Source of the DNA: Bacteroidota bacterium
GTDB lineage: Bacteria > Bacteroidota > Bacteroidia > Chitinophagales > Saprospiraceae
DNA: 64,000 nucleotides
Reading direction: 5' to 3'
Assembly (NCBI GenBank): GCA_018222965.1
Contig: JAAEZH010000003.1
Coordinates: forward strand, 148,478-212,477
In this document: positions 44,772-53,860 of the stretch, piece by piece
How the letters are laid out: each line of letters opens with the position of its first letter
Position numbering within the stretch: position 1 is the stretch's first letter
The notes under the pieces: generated by a model
Databases searched by the model: none
Seen by the model: the letters and a program-made list of their open reading frames with translations, nothing else
What the model was told of the DNA's origin: nothing
Made by a program: the position numbers and the translations under genes

Positions 44772-47144
44772 ATGTACCGGATTCTTTTTGCCCTTTTCCT
44801 GCTGTCCTTGCCGCTTACCTCCCTTTTCTCTCAGGAGATAACCATTCAACCTTATTTACAGGACGCCAGTCCAAACTCAATCACCATTATGTGGGAAACC
44901 GATAGTGGCGAAGCCAGTGTGGTCGACTGGGGACTGACAGAGGCGCTGGATAATCTGGCAACCGGCATTGCTTATCCCTCCCTGGGCGATGCCCGGGTGC
45001 ATGAGGTCCAACTCACCGGACTGGAGCGTTTTACCCGGTACTTTTACCGCGTTTCTACCGGCGACGCTGTCTCCGAAATCTACGAATTCAAAACACCGCC
45101 TTTTGCCTCCGACAAGGAGTCTTTCCGTATTGTGGCCATGAGCGACATGCAGCGCGACAACAGCCATCCGGATAAGTTTCGGGAAATTGTGGAAGAGGGG
45201 GTGATTCAATATCTGGAGCAAGATCTGGGCGGAGATTTGACAGATAACCTGGCCCTTGTCATGATCCCGGGTGATTTGGTGGCCAACGGAAATAACTTTG
45301 GCGAATGGAGACAAACTTTCTTCGATCCGGCCGATTCCCTGTTTAGCCAGATACCGGTCTACCCGGTTTTGGGAAACCACGAATACAACAGTTCTTATTA
45401 CTTCACCTATTTCAAAATGCCCGAAAATGGTACGCCGGGTTATGAAGAACATTGGTGGTACAAAGACTATGGCAATGTCAGGATCATCGGACTGGACTCT
45501 AATGGTTCTTTTGCCAATGCCGATCAGTTAAACTGGCTTTCAAACCTTTTGGATTCCAGTTGTCAGTCTGATAGCATCGATTTTGTATTTGCCCAGCTTC
45601 ATCATCCACATAAATCGGAGTTGTGGACGCCCGGAGAGTCTGATTTTACCGGAGAAGTTATTGAATTGTTGGAGCAGTTTAGTACCAATTGTGGCAAACC
45701 TAGTATTCATTTCTTTGGACATACCCACGGCTATTCACGGGGCCAATCCCGGGATCACAAACACTTATGGATCAATGTTGCTACCGCCGGAGGAGCAATT
45801 GATAACTGGGGCGAGTTTCCCAACTTTGATTACGATGAATTTTCAGTTTCTCAGGATGAATATGGCTTTGTAGTAGTAGAAGTAACCGCAGGTGAAGACC
45901 CCATGCTAACCGTTAAGCGGATCGGGCGCGGGGATCAGGATGTTATTGAAGAAAATGTGTTGCGCGACAGCCTTGTTTTGCGACTCAACCCCGGGCAGGT
46001 CGATACGCCTCAAGCTGTTTTTCCCATTGGCGAAGAAATTGCACCTGAGTGTGTATATCTGGAAGCTACTCCCTTTTCATCCCCGGAGTCTGAAGCCATT
46101 CACGGTCAAAGTCATTGGCAGGTTACCACTTACTTCAATGGTTTTGACGATCCCGTAGCTGAGCGCTGGCGCAATTTTGAGAACTGGTATTTTGAAACAG
46201 ATACCCAGGCAGGAGATGATCTCACCGATGAGGAGATTTCCGGATTGGAAGCCTACACCACTTATTTGTGGCGAGTCAGATACCGCGATCGGGCATTAAA
46301 CTGGAGTGCCTGGTCGGATCCTGTTGCGTTTTCAACAGGCCAGTCGCTGGTATCCGATAATCTGCTTCAAAACCCGGGGAGTGAGGCCGGACTGGATTCT
46401 TGGGAGACATTGGAAGGGGTGGTAGAATCGCTCGGTGATTTAGAATGCAATGGAATCAATGCACATACGGGCGAAAAGTATTTTGCCGTTGGCGGCTTGT
46501 GTGAGCACAGTGAAGTTGGCATTGCTGTCCAGAGTGTCGACATTAGCAGTTTTGCGGATTCTGTGGATATGGAGTTGCTGCAGGTCCATTTTGGCGGGTA
46601 TTTGTCAAACTACGGAGGAGCTGATCTGCCGGAAATGTATATCGTTTTTCTGGACGAATCGGGATTGGAAACAGGAAGTAGTGATACCCTTTCGACCTAT
46701 AACAATTCCTGGACTTTAGTGAATGCCTGGGAGCAGATTCCCGTGCAGACCAGAAGTGTTCAGGTAGTGCTAAAAGGTACCCGCAATACCGGAACCGATA
46801 ATGATTCCTACTTTGATGATCTGTTTCTGAAAGTTGGATTGGAGGAAGTGGATTGCAATACGTTTAGTTCGGTGATTGTTCCCAACCACCCGCCCTTAGC
46901 GATGTTAAACATCTATCCCAATCCGGCCACAAACGTGTGTAGTGTGGAAGTTCCTGAAGGATTGGAAGGCCAATTGAGTGTACATCTGCTGGATACTGTG
47001 GGTCGTAAAGTTCCCTGCTCGTTTAGACAAACGGCAATGGGATTGGAGTTGGACGGGAGCCGGTTAGCTCCCGGAACCTATACGGTATGGGTACGATCTG
47101 GCCGAAAGGTAATTGGTTCGGGGCAGGTAGTATTTATCCCCTAA
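44772..47144 (+). CDS. Purple-acid-phosphatase-like metallophosphoesterase with T9SS type A sorting domain
   Basis: The ATG at 44772 gives a good signal peptide (MYRILFALFLLSLPLTSLFS); ATG 44751 would add seven residues. The 790-residue protein starts with a fibronectin-like PAP N-domain (IQPYLQDASPNSITIMWETD). The metallophosphoesterase domain follows (MIPGDLVANGNN, PVLGNHEYNSSYY, FAQLHHPHKSELW, FFGHTHGYSRG), then FN3-like and carbohydrate-binding-like beta domains. It ends in a type A sorting domain (LNIYPNPATNVCSVEVPEG). It is probably a secreted phosphatase for phosphate scavenging. The order after the preceding T9SS cargo may be chance. Confidence 0.9.
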   Translation: MYRILFALFLLSLPLTSLFSQEITIQPYLQDASPNSITIMWETDSGEASVVDWGLTEALDNLATGIAYPSLGDARVHEVQLTGLERFTRYFYRVSTGDAVSEIYEFKTPPFASDKESFRIVAMSDMQRDNSHPDKFREIVEEGVIQYLEQDLGGDLTDNLALVMIPGDLVANGNNFGEWRQTFFDPADSLFSQIPVYPVLGNHEYNSSYYFTYFKMPENGTPGYEEHWWYKDYGNVRIIGLDSNGSFANADQLNWLSNLLDSSCQSDSIDFVFAQLHHPHKSELWTPGESDFTGEVIELLEQFSTNCGKPSIHFFGHTHGYSRGQSRDHKHLWINVATAGGAIDNWGEFPNFDYDEFSVSQDEYGFVVVEVTAGEDPMLTVKRIGRGDQDVIEENVLRDSLVLRLNPGQVDTPQAVFPIGEEIAPECVYLEATPFSSPESEAIHGQSHWQVTTYFNGFDDPVAERWRNFENWYFETDTQAGDDLTDEEISGLEAYTTYLWRVRYRDRALNWSAWSDPVAFSTGQSLVSDNLLQNPGSEAGLDSWETLEGVVESLGDLECNGINAHTGEKYFAVGGLCEHSEVGIAVQSVDISSFADSVDMELLQVHFGGYLSNYGGADLPEMYIVFLDESGLETGSSDTLSTYNNSWTLVNAWEQIPVQTRSVQVVLKGTRNTGTDNDSYFDDLFLKVGLEEVDCNTFSSVIVPNHPPLAMLNIYPNPATNVCSVEVPEGLEGQLSVHLLDTVGRKVPCSFRQTAMGLELDGSRLAPGTYTVWVRSGRKVIGSGQVVFIP

Positions 47145-47242
47145 GCGGGGATTAATCCGGAATTATTGGCTTTGAGATACAACCGCTGCGCCTTGATATG
47201 CCTCTTTAGGCAGATTTTTCACCACTACTCAAATAAAAATAG

Positions 47243-47250
47243 TAATTTTG
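47243..47250 (+). promoter_or_regulatory. Predicted -7 element of bamD
   Basis: TAATTTTG followed by C fits TAnnTTTG and lies only 7 bp before the bamD ATG at 47258, which would make the messenger almost leaderless. Confidence 0.55.
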
Positions 47251-47257
47251 CATCCTT

Positions 47258-48109
47258 ATGGAATGGAGGGTTTTTAATTTCCGGATATTTATTGGATTGG
47301 TGCTTGTTTTGATGATGACTTCCTGCAAGTCAGAATTTGAGCGAATTCGGTCCAGCGGAGATCCGGACACTATATACACACAGGCTTTAGCGTATTACGA
47401 TGAGGGCGACTTTTTAAAGGCGCAGACCCTGTTAGAACTGGTTATTCCCGCTTTCCGCGGACGGCCGGAGTTGGAGGATGTTTACTTTAAATATGCGAGT
47501 ACTTATTACGAGCAGGGAAAGTTCATTCTGGCGGCTTACTACTTTCAAAACTTCTCCAGTACTTTCCCGACAAGCGAATTGCGGGAAGAGGCCGATTTTA
47601 TGGCAGCCTACTCCAATTATGAGTTGTCTCCTACATATCGACTGGACCAGCAGTATACGGAGGGCGCTATTGAAGGGTTTCAGTTGTTTGCCAATACCTA
47701 TCCAAACAGCGAACGGGTAGCACTTTGCAACAGCCTGATAGAGGAAATGCGCCGCAAGTTGGAGAAAAAAGCATTTGCCACGGGAAAATTGTATTTTGAC
47801 CTAAGGCAATATCAATCGGCAACTTTGTCGTTTGAAAATTTGTTAAAAGACTTTCCGGACACTGACAACGGAGAAGAGATTCGTTTTATGATTGTAAAAT
47901 CAGCGTATCTCCTTGCCGACAACAGTGTTTTAGAAAAAAGACTGGAGCGATTTAATTCGGCCAGGAAATATGCTTCCGAATTCTTACGCAAATACGAGCA
48001 AAGCGAGTATTTAGAGGATGTGGAAGAGTATTTAGAGAATTCAGAACAAAAGATAAAAGAACTACAGGATGACGGATATCAAGAACAAGGTTCAGGGGCT
48101 AGATCCTAA
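47258..48109 (+). CDS. bamD: Outer membrane protein assembly factor BamD
   Basis: BamD is a lipoprotein of the BAM complex that inserts beta-barrels into the outer membrane. The 283-residue product has a lipoprotein signal ending MTSC (Cys23) and TPR-like repeats (YYDEGDFLKAQTLLE, YYEQGKFILAAYYFQNF, a DLRQYQSATLSFENLLKDF helix pair). Its C-terminal 41 nt overlap the start of rpoZ in another frame. It heads the conserved Bacteroidota cluster bamD-rpoZ-coaBC-DUF4835. Confidence 0.93.
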   Translation: MEWRVFNFRIFIGLVLVLMMTSCKSEFERIRSSGDPDTIYTQALAYYDEGDFLKAQTLLELVIPAFRGRPELEDVYFKYASTYYEQGKFILAAYYFQNFSSTFPTSELREEADFMAAYSNYELSPTYRLDQQYTEGAIEGFQLFANTYPNSERVALCNSLIEEMRRKLEKKAFATGKLYFDLRQYQSATLSFENLLKDFPDTDNGEEIRFMIVKSAYLLADNSVLEKRLERFNSARKYASEFLRKYEQSEYLEDVEEYLENSEQKIKELQDDGYQEQGSGARS

Positions 48110-48404
48110 TGTTCAGGCACGTGACCTGATTGAGATCGTTGGCGACTCCCAAAATGTTTACGAAGCACTTGCTATCGTAACAAAACGAGCACGTCAATTG
48201 GCTGTTGATCTCAAGCACGAGCTGCACCAGAAACTGGAAGAGTTTGCGACCACTTCAGATACAATCGAAGAGGTAACTGAAAACAAAGAGCAGATCGAAA
48301 TTTCCAAGTTTTACGAGCGGCTTCCCAATCCGGTAATCATCGCTTTGGATGAATACCTTAAGGGGGATCTACACCACCACTATACAGATAAGAAGCAAGG
48401 GTAA
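48069..48404 (+). CDS. rpoZ: DNA-directed RNA polymerase omega subunit (Bacteroidota type)
   Basis: The 111-residue RPB6/omega-family protein helps assemble RNA polymerase. It has the core NVYEALAIVTKRARQL helix and the phylum-typical acidic C-terminal extension ending in PNPVIIALDEYLKGDL. The ATG lies 41 nt inside the end of bamD, a longer overlap than is usual for coupled genes. coaBC begins 11 bp after its stop. Confidence 0.9.
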   Translation: MTDIKNKVQGLDPNVQARDLIEIVGDSQNVYEALAIVTKRARQLAVDLKHELHQKLEEFATTSDTIEEVTENKEQIEISKFYERLPNPVIIALDEYLKGDLHHHYTDKKQG

Positions 48405-48415
48405 TTCTGATCTTT

Positions 48416-49621
48416 ATGAGCCAATTGGCCGGAAAAAAGATCTTGTTAGGAATAAGCGGCAGCATCGCTGCTTATAAAGCCGCTTTTCTTACCCGATTAC
48501 TGATAAAAAATGACGCCGAAGTGCAGGTCTTGATGACCCCTTCGGCTGCGTCATTTATAAGCCCTCTTACTCTTTCAACTCTTTCTAAGAAGCCGGTTTA
48601 TTCTGATGTCAGCGGAGCTGAAGGTTGGAATAATCACGTAGAACTCGGCTTGTGGGCCGATGCCTACATCGTCGCTCCGGCTACCGCCAATACTTTATCA
48701 AAAATGGCTTCCGGTCAGTCAGATAACATGCTGACTGCAGCCTATTTATCTGCCCGCTGCCCGGTGTTTTTTGCCCCGGCTATGGATCTGGATATGTGGA
48801 AACACCCGGCAAACAGACGCAACTTAGAATGGCTGGAAAGTTATGGAGATCATTTTTTCAACGTTGGCTATGGAGAACTGGCCAGCGGATTGGTAGGAGA
48901 AGGGCGTATGGCCGAACCCGAAGATATTGTGGCACAGCTGGATGCCTTTTTTACCAAAGGAGCAGACCTTCGCGGAAAGCGCATTCTTATCACGGCAGGC
49001 CCTACTTACGAACCCATTGATCCCGTCCGGTTTATAGGGAACCGCTCATCCGGAAAGATGGGAGTAGCGCTGGCTGAGGCCGCTGCCAGGCGTGGGGCAG
49101 AGGTAGACCTTGTATTAGGGCCCTCAGCGCTTCAAGCGAGACATAACAACATTCGCCTTGAGCGGGTAGAAACAGCCCGGGAAATGTATCAGGCTGCTAC
49201 CAATCTTTTTGAGCATTGCGATGTAGCCATCCTGGCTGCAGCAGTTGCTGATTACAGACCGTCAAACCCGGCTGTCGAAAAGATCAAAAAGAAGCGTGAA
49301 GAAATGTCGATCGATCTGGTGAAGAACCCGGATATCGCGGCTACACTGGGTAAATCTAAGAAAGAAGGACAGCTTTTGGTGGGATTCGCTCTTGAAACCC
49401 AGAACGAAATGGAGAATGCCCGCGGGAAGCTGGAACGGAAAAACCTGGACATGATCGTGCTTAATTCTCTGAGAGATAAAGGAGCGGCTTTTAATCACGA
49501 TACAAATCGTGTAAGGATCTTACACCGTTTCAACAATAAGACGGATGATTTTGAGTTAAAATCCAAGGCAGATGTAGCCGAAGATATTTTGGATACGCTG
49601 CTACGTGATTATTTGACCTAG
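48416..49621 (+). CDS. coaBC: Bifunctional phosphopantothenoylcysteine decarboxylase / phosphopantothenate-cysteine ligase
   Basis: CoaBC makes 4'-phosphopantetheine, the coenzyme A precursor, in two steps. The N-terminal flavoprotein half (about 1-185) has the GISGSIAAYKAAFLTRLL motif, the active-site histidine in NNHVELGLWAD, and PAMDLDMW. The C-terminal half (about 190-401) has ITAGPTYEPIDPVRFIGNRS with SSGKMG and AAAVADYRP, plus the late KNPDI motif. Length is normal. It lies in the bamD-rpoZ-coaBC cluster. Confidence 0.97.
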   Translation: MSQLAGKKILLGISGSIAAYKAAFLTRLLIKNDAEVQVLMTPSAASFISPLTLSTLSKKPVYSDVSGAEGWNNHVELGLWADAYIVAPATANTLSKMASGQSDNMLTAAYLSARCPVFFAPAMDLDMWKHPANRRNLEWLESYGDHFFNVGYGELASGLVGEGRMAEPEDIVAQLDAFFTKGADLRGKRILITAGPTYEPIDPVRFIGNRSSGKMGVALAEAAARRGAEVDLVLGPSALQARHNNIRLERVETAREMYQAATNLFEHCDVAILAAAVADYRPSNPAVEKIKKKREEMSIDLVKNPDIAATLGKSKKEGQLLVGFALETQNEMENARGKLERKNLDMIVLNSLRDKGAAFNHDTNRVRILHRFNNKTDDFELKSKADVAEDILDTLLRDYLT

Positions 49622-49680
49622 AGTATGTGCTAACTTCCCGGCAGGGGGGGATAAACATGTTCTTAGCCTGGAAATATACC

Positions 49681-50586
49681 ATGAAGAAGATATCAATACT
49701 TATTTGTTTGTTGGCGATGGCCTGGTTGCCTGCTCAGGCTCAGGAGTTGAATGCTTCTGTTTCTGTAAATACGCCAACCCTTTCACTGACAGACCCCAAG
49801 GTGTTTGAAACCCTGGAGGCATCCATTTCGCAGTTTCTCAATAACCAGGTTTGGACCGATGATGAGTACAAACCTGAAGAACGGATCAAGGTGAGCATTA
49901 CCTTAACCATTGCCGAGGAATATTCTGCCAACACATTCAAAGCCGATTTGGCAATTCAGGCAGTTCGACCGGTATATGGGAGTTCGTATGAAACAGCCCT
50001 GCTGTCACATATTGATCGGGAAGTAACATTTACCTACGAGCAATTCCAGCCGCTTGAATATGCTCGAAACGGCTATAAAGACAATCTCTCCCAAATCCTT
50101 TCCTATTATGCATACATAGCGATTGGAATGGATTATGATTCTTTTTCGCCTTTCGGCGGACAGCCCTATTTTCAGACAGCTCAGGAAATTCTCAACAACG
50201 TACCATCCAATGTGCAGTCTTCCAATCCGGGATGGCGCTCTATAGATGGAAATCGAAACCGCTACTGGATCATTGAGAATATTCTTAGCCCGCGGGTGCG
50301 TCCTTATCGTCAGGCGATGTACGATTATCACCGTCAGGCCCTTGATATTATGGCAGAAGATGTGGAAGCTGGTCGTCGTATCATGCTCCAGGCACTGGAA
50401 GAATTAAACGGCGTGAATCAGGTATACCCCAATGCAATGATTATCCAGATGTTTACCAACGCGAAAGGCAGTGAGGTGGTGGATATATTCAAGCGGGGCA
50501 CGGCCCAGGAGAAAAACCGGGTGGTACAGATCATGTCCAAGTTGGATCCGTCCAATGCTCAAAAGTATCGGGAAATCCGAACCTAA
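49681..50586 (+). CDS. DUF4835 family exported protein (PorD-like)
   Basis: The start at ATG 49681 gives 301 residues with signal peptide MKKISILICLLAMAWLPAQA; the frame is open to a GTG at 49627. The sequence shows the DUF4835 pattern: QELNASVSVNTPTL after the signal, NNQVWTDDEYKPEERI, FQPLEYARNGYKDNLSQILSYY and the conserved MDYDSFSPFGG followed by GWRSIDGNRNRYW. I recall this family being named T9SS protein PorD. The fixed position behind coaBC is typical of Bacteroidota. Confidence 0.9.
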   Translation: MKKISILICLLAMAWLPAQAQELNASVSVNTPTLSLTDPKVFETLEASISQFLNNQVWTDDEYKPEERIKVSITLTIAEEYSANTFKADLAIQAVRPVYGSSYETALLSHIDREVTFTYEQFQPLEYARNGYKDNLSQILSYYAYIAIGMDYDSFSPFGGQPYFQTAQEILNNVPSNVQSSNPGWRSIDGNRNRYWIIENILSPRVRPYRQAMYDYHRQALDIMAEDVEAGRRIMLQALEELNGVNQVYPNAMIIQMFTNAKGSEVVDIFKRGTAQEKNRVVQIMSKLDPSNAQKYREIRT

Positions 50587-50675
50587 ACAGCTTTTGATTT
50601 TAACTGAAGCTGCCAGTTCCATTCGGAGCGCAGCATATCGTTTTATTTGGTCCAAGTACCAGGAATCCGAAAAAG

Positions 50676-52253
50676 ATGAACCTTAGATTAATTGTATTGA
50701 TCCTCCTGGTTATCCCCCTTTCGGGGAATGGTCAATTTGAGGATCCGCCTGCTGACCTTGATTGGGGAAGAAACTACAAAGAGCCATCGAGCACTTATCT
50801 TTCTCAGGTAATCCATACGGGTACAAATGGTGTTTTTGCCGTTCGCGAAAAGCGGGAGGGCATGGTATCCTATGCCAATGCGATCTATCTGGAAAAGTAT
50901 AATGCGGATCTGGAAATGGAAAAGTCGCAGAAGATCAGCCTGAAAACCAAGGGTAAGACCAGGGATTTTGAGGCTGTTTTTCATTTGAATGACGGTTTTT
51001 ACCTGTTCTCTTCCTTTTACAATCAGGCACACGAAAATCGCTATTTGTTTGTCCAGCAGATCGACCAGAAGCGTTTGCTTCCCTCAAAGGATATGCAGAT
51101 GATTGGGGAGTCTCCCGGCAAAGGGAAGGCACTATCCAGAGGTTTTGATTTTCGCTTTTCAGCGGATAGTTCCAAAATGCTCATCTATAATCAGATTCCT
51201 CAAAAAAGTCAGGAACCGGAGCGCTTCCACTTGCGGGTATTTGACGATGGCCTGAATCTGATGTGGAGCCGAAAAGTAGAAATGCCTTATCCGGATAATA
51301 CTTTTCGGGTGGAGCAATACCGGGTAGACGAAACAGGTAATGTTTATTTGCTGGGTGTGCTCTTTAAGGATGGCAGCCGGAGTCGTCGGGGTGGGAAGCC
51401 CAATTACGAGTATGTGATGCTGATGTTTGAGGAAGGGACCAGTCAGGCACAACAGGTAGAGATAGATCCCGGCGATTATTTTATTACCGACCTGACTTTC
51501 CGAATTGCCAATAATGGAGACCTTGTTTGTGCCGGGTTTTATTCCCTGAAAGAAACGTATACGATAAAAGGCATTTGTTATTTCCGCATTGATGGCGAAG
51601 ACTATTCCGTGATTCAGGCAGATTTGGAGCCCTTTGATTTTCAGTTTATCTCTGAGTTTATTACCGATAGAAAAGCAGACAGGTTGAGTAGACGGGATCA
51701 GGAGGATAATTTGGAATTGTACCAATACGGATTGGATCGCCTGATCCTTCGATCGGATGGTGGTGCGCTTTTGGTTGCTGAACAGTATTACCGGGAGACT
51801 GTAAACTTTTACGATTACAGGGGTGTTTCCCGGACACGTAATTATTACCACTACAATGATCTTATCGTGGTAAATATCAGTCCGCAGGGTGCAATTGAAT
51901 GGGCAACCCGCGTTCCAAAGCGTCAGGTTACCGTGGATGATGGGGGTTTCTACTCTTCTTATTCTATGGCAGTAACCCGGAGTTGCCTGTATTTTGTCTT
52001 TAATGACAATGCTCGTAATTTTCAGGGAACTCGACGCCCCAATGAGTTGCAAAACTTTAACGGGAGTCGATCTGTAATATCTTTGGCGGCAGTTAAGCTG
52101 AACGGCGAAATCGACATATATCCGCTTCAGGAGAATCGGGAAACGAATGTAATTAGCCGTCCAAAAATGTGTAAGCAAACCGGTAGTCGGGAGATGGTGA
52201 TTTACGGGGAGCGCAACAGAAACTATCGCTTTGCCCGTTTGCGGTTTGAGTAG
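50676..52253 (+). CDS. Large secreted protein of unknown function, propeller-like
   Basis: The 525-residue product has a signal peptide (MNLRLIVLILLVIPLSGNGQ) and a run of repeated strands of the type FYLFSSFYNQAHENRYLFVQ and DLVCAGFYSLKETYTIKG, which suggests a seven-bladed-type beta-propeller. No catalytic motif is visible. It contains few cysteines and a basic stretch KDGSRSRRGGKPNYE near residue 230. It follows the DUF4835 gene by 89 bp in the same direction, perhaps in the same operon. I do not know the family. Confidence 0.7.
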   Translation: MNLRLIVLILLVIPLSGNGQFEDPPADLDWGRNYKEPSSTYLSQVIHTGTNGVFAVREKREGMVSYANAIYLEKYNADLEMEKSQKISLKTKGKTRDFEAVFHLNDGFYLFSSFYNQAHENRYLFVQQIDQKRLLPSKDMQMIGESPGKGKALSRGFDFRFSADSSKMLIYNQIPQKSQEPERFHLRVFDDGLNLMWSRKVEMPYPDNTFRVEQYRVDETGNVYLLGVLFKDGSRSRRGGKPNYEYVMLMFEEGTSQAQQVEIDPGDYFITDLTFRIANNGDLVCAGFYSLKETYTIKGICYFRIDGEDYSVIQADLEPFDFQFISEFITDRKADRLSRRDQEDNLELYQYGLDRLILRSDGGALLVAEQYYRETVNFYDYRGVSRTRNYYHYNDLIVVNISPQGAIEWATRVPKRQVTVDDGGFYSSYSMAVTRSCLYFVFNDNARNFQGTRRPNELQNFNGSRSVISLAAVKLNGEIDIYPLQENRETNVISRPKMCKQTGSREMVIYGERNRNYRFARLRFE

Positions 52254-52279
52254 GCGGAAAAATCTTTGAGACTTCTGTC

Positions 52280-52296
52280 GGATGCCCCGGGCATCC
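52280..52296. repeat. Palindrome between the propeller-like gene and mlaE
   Basis: GGATGCCC and GGGCATCC flank a single C (52280-52296). It is 27 bp after the stop and about 40 bp before mlaE. There is no T-run, so it may be a regulatory site rather than a terminator. Confidence 0.5.
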
Positions 52297-52336
52297 GGGG
52301 ATAAAAAACTACCTTAGCGATCGAATTTCCAGACTA

Positions 52337-53083
52337 ATGAATATACATTTATTTTACCACATGGGCCGTTACTGGCTCCTAATGCGATCTGTTTTTGCGC
52401 GGCCGCAGCGATGGTCGATGTACCTGCGAGAGACCGTTCGTCAGATGAGTGATATCGGTATTGGTTCTTTGATGATTGTTGCCCTTATCTCTATTTTTAT
52501 GGGAGCGGTTGCTGCAATCCAGTTTGCCTATCAGCTCGACGGAACTCTTGTTCCACTTTATTATATCGGATATATCGTTCGGGATTTGGCGATTATTGAG
52601 TCGGCTCCCACGGTGACCTGTTTGGTGTTGGCTGGAAAAATCGGTTCCAATATTGCTGCTGAACTAGGCGGAATGCGTCAGAAGGAGCATATTGATGCCA
52701 TGGAGATCATGGGCGTGAATACAGCCTCTTTTCTGATCATGCCAAAGATCGTAGCCGGTGTGGTTATGATTCCGCTTTTGGTTACCGTTTCTGCTTTCGT
52801 GGCAATTATTGGTGGTTATGCTGCCACCGTACCTACCGGGCATTTAACAAACATGGATTATCTCCGGGGAGTAAGGGCTTTCTTTATCCCTTATAATGTG
52901 TTTGTTATGTATGTGAAGGCTACAGCTTTTGCATATATTCTTACAAGCATATCTGCATTCCAGGGGTATTATGTGCAGGGCGGTAGTATTGAACTTGGAC
53001 GGGCAAGTACCAATGCTGTTGTCTTTAGTAATATTCTGATTCTATTGTTTGATTATTTAATTGCCGTCGTACTTACCGGCTAA
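52337..53083 (+). CDS. mlaE: MlaE-family ABC permease
   Basis: The 248-residue membrane protein belongs to the MlaE/YrbE permeases that move phospholipids between the membranes. It has the N-terminal interfacial helix (RWSMYLRETVRQMSDIGIGS), about five membrane segments, and the conserved EHIDAMEIMGVN coupling motif. The ATPase gene follows 11 bp later. No MlaD (MCE-domain) gene is next to it, so the periplasmic partner is encoded elsewhere. Confidence 0.92.
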   Translation: MNIHLFYHMGRYWLLMRSVFARPQRWSMYLRETVRQMSDIGIGSLMIVALISIFMGAVAAIQFAYQLDGTLVPLYYIGYIVRDLAIIESAPTVTCLVLAGKIGSNIAAELGGMRQKEHIDAMEIMGVNTASFLIMPKIVAGVVMIPLLVTVSAFVAIIGGYAATVPTGHLTNMDYLRGVRAFFIPYNVFVMYVKATAFAYILTSISAFQGYYVQGGSIELGRASTNAVVFSNILILLFDYLIAVVLTG

Positions 53084-53094
53084 TTTACTTTCCA

Positions 53095-53856
53095 ATGATC
53101 CGTATTGAGAATGTCACCAAATCTTTTGACGGAGTAGCTGTACTCAAGGGTATCTCGCACACCTTCGAGGAGGGGATAACCAATTTGATTATTGGTAAAT
53201 CCGGAGCTGGAAAAACAGTTCTGTTAAAGATCCTCGTAGGTTTGATGGAACCAACAACCGGTTCGGTTTGGTATGATGACGTAGAGTTTAATAAATTGGG
53301 AAAACAGGAATTGCGCAAGGTCCGGATGCAAATTGGCATGCTTTTTCAAGGCTCTGCTTTGTTTGACTCTATGACTGTGGAGGAGAATATTCGTTTTCCT
53401 TTAGACATGTTTACCGATTGGAGCCTAAAGAAAAAGCGGGAGCGCGTAAATGATTGTTTGAAGCGGGTAAACCTGGAAAACGTAAACGACAAATATCCGT
53501 CTGAAACAAGTGGTGGTATGCAAAAACGGGTGGGAATCGCCCGTGCCATCGTTTTGAAGCCCAAATATTTGTTTTGCGATGAACCCAACTCCGGACTCGA
53601 TCCGCGCACGGCACTACTTATTGATGAATTGATCCAGTCGATCACCTATGAGAATAAAATGACCACGGTGATCAACACCCACGATATGAATTCGGTGATG
53701 GAAACCGGCGACAACATTGCCCTCCTTCACATGGGAGAGTTGGTTTGGTCTGGCAACAAATCGGAAGTTCTGGAAAGTGACAATGATACTTTACAGGACT
53801 TTATCTTTGCTTCTCCATTCTTGCAACGCTTGCGCAAAAAGGCTTTGGGTAAATAA
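53095..53856 (+). CDS. mlaF: MlaF-family ABC transporter ATPase
   Basis: The 253-residue ATPase pairs with the preceding MlaE permease. It has Walker A GKSGAGKTVLL, signature ETSGGMQKRVGIARAI and Walker B KYLFCDEPNSGLDP, followed by the H-loop NTHDMNSVMETGD. The GMQKRV form of the signature is typical of MlaF. Its stop lies 4 bp from the stop of the convergent acyl-CoA oxidase gene, without a visible terminator. Confidence 0.95.
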   Translation: MIRIENVTKSFDGVAVLKGISHTFEEGITNLIIGKSGAGKTVLLKILVGLMEPTTGSVWYDDVEFNKLGKQELRKVRMQIGMLFQGSALFDSMTVEENIRFPLDMFTDWSLKKKRERVNDCLKRVNLENVNDKYPSETSGGMQKRVGIARAIVLKPKYLFCDEPNSGLDPRTALLIDELIQSITYENKMTTVINTHDMNSVMETGDNIALLHMGELVWSGNKSEVLESDNDTLQDFIFASPFLQRLRKKALGK

Positions 53857-53860
53857 TCCT

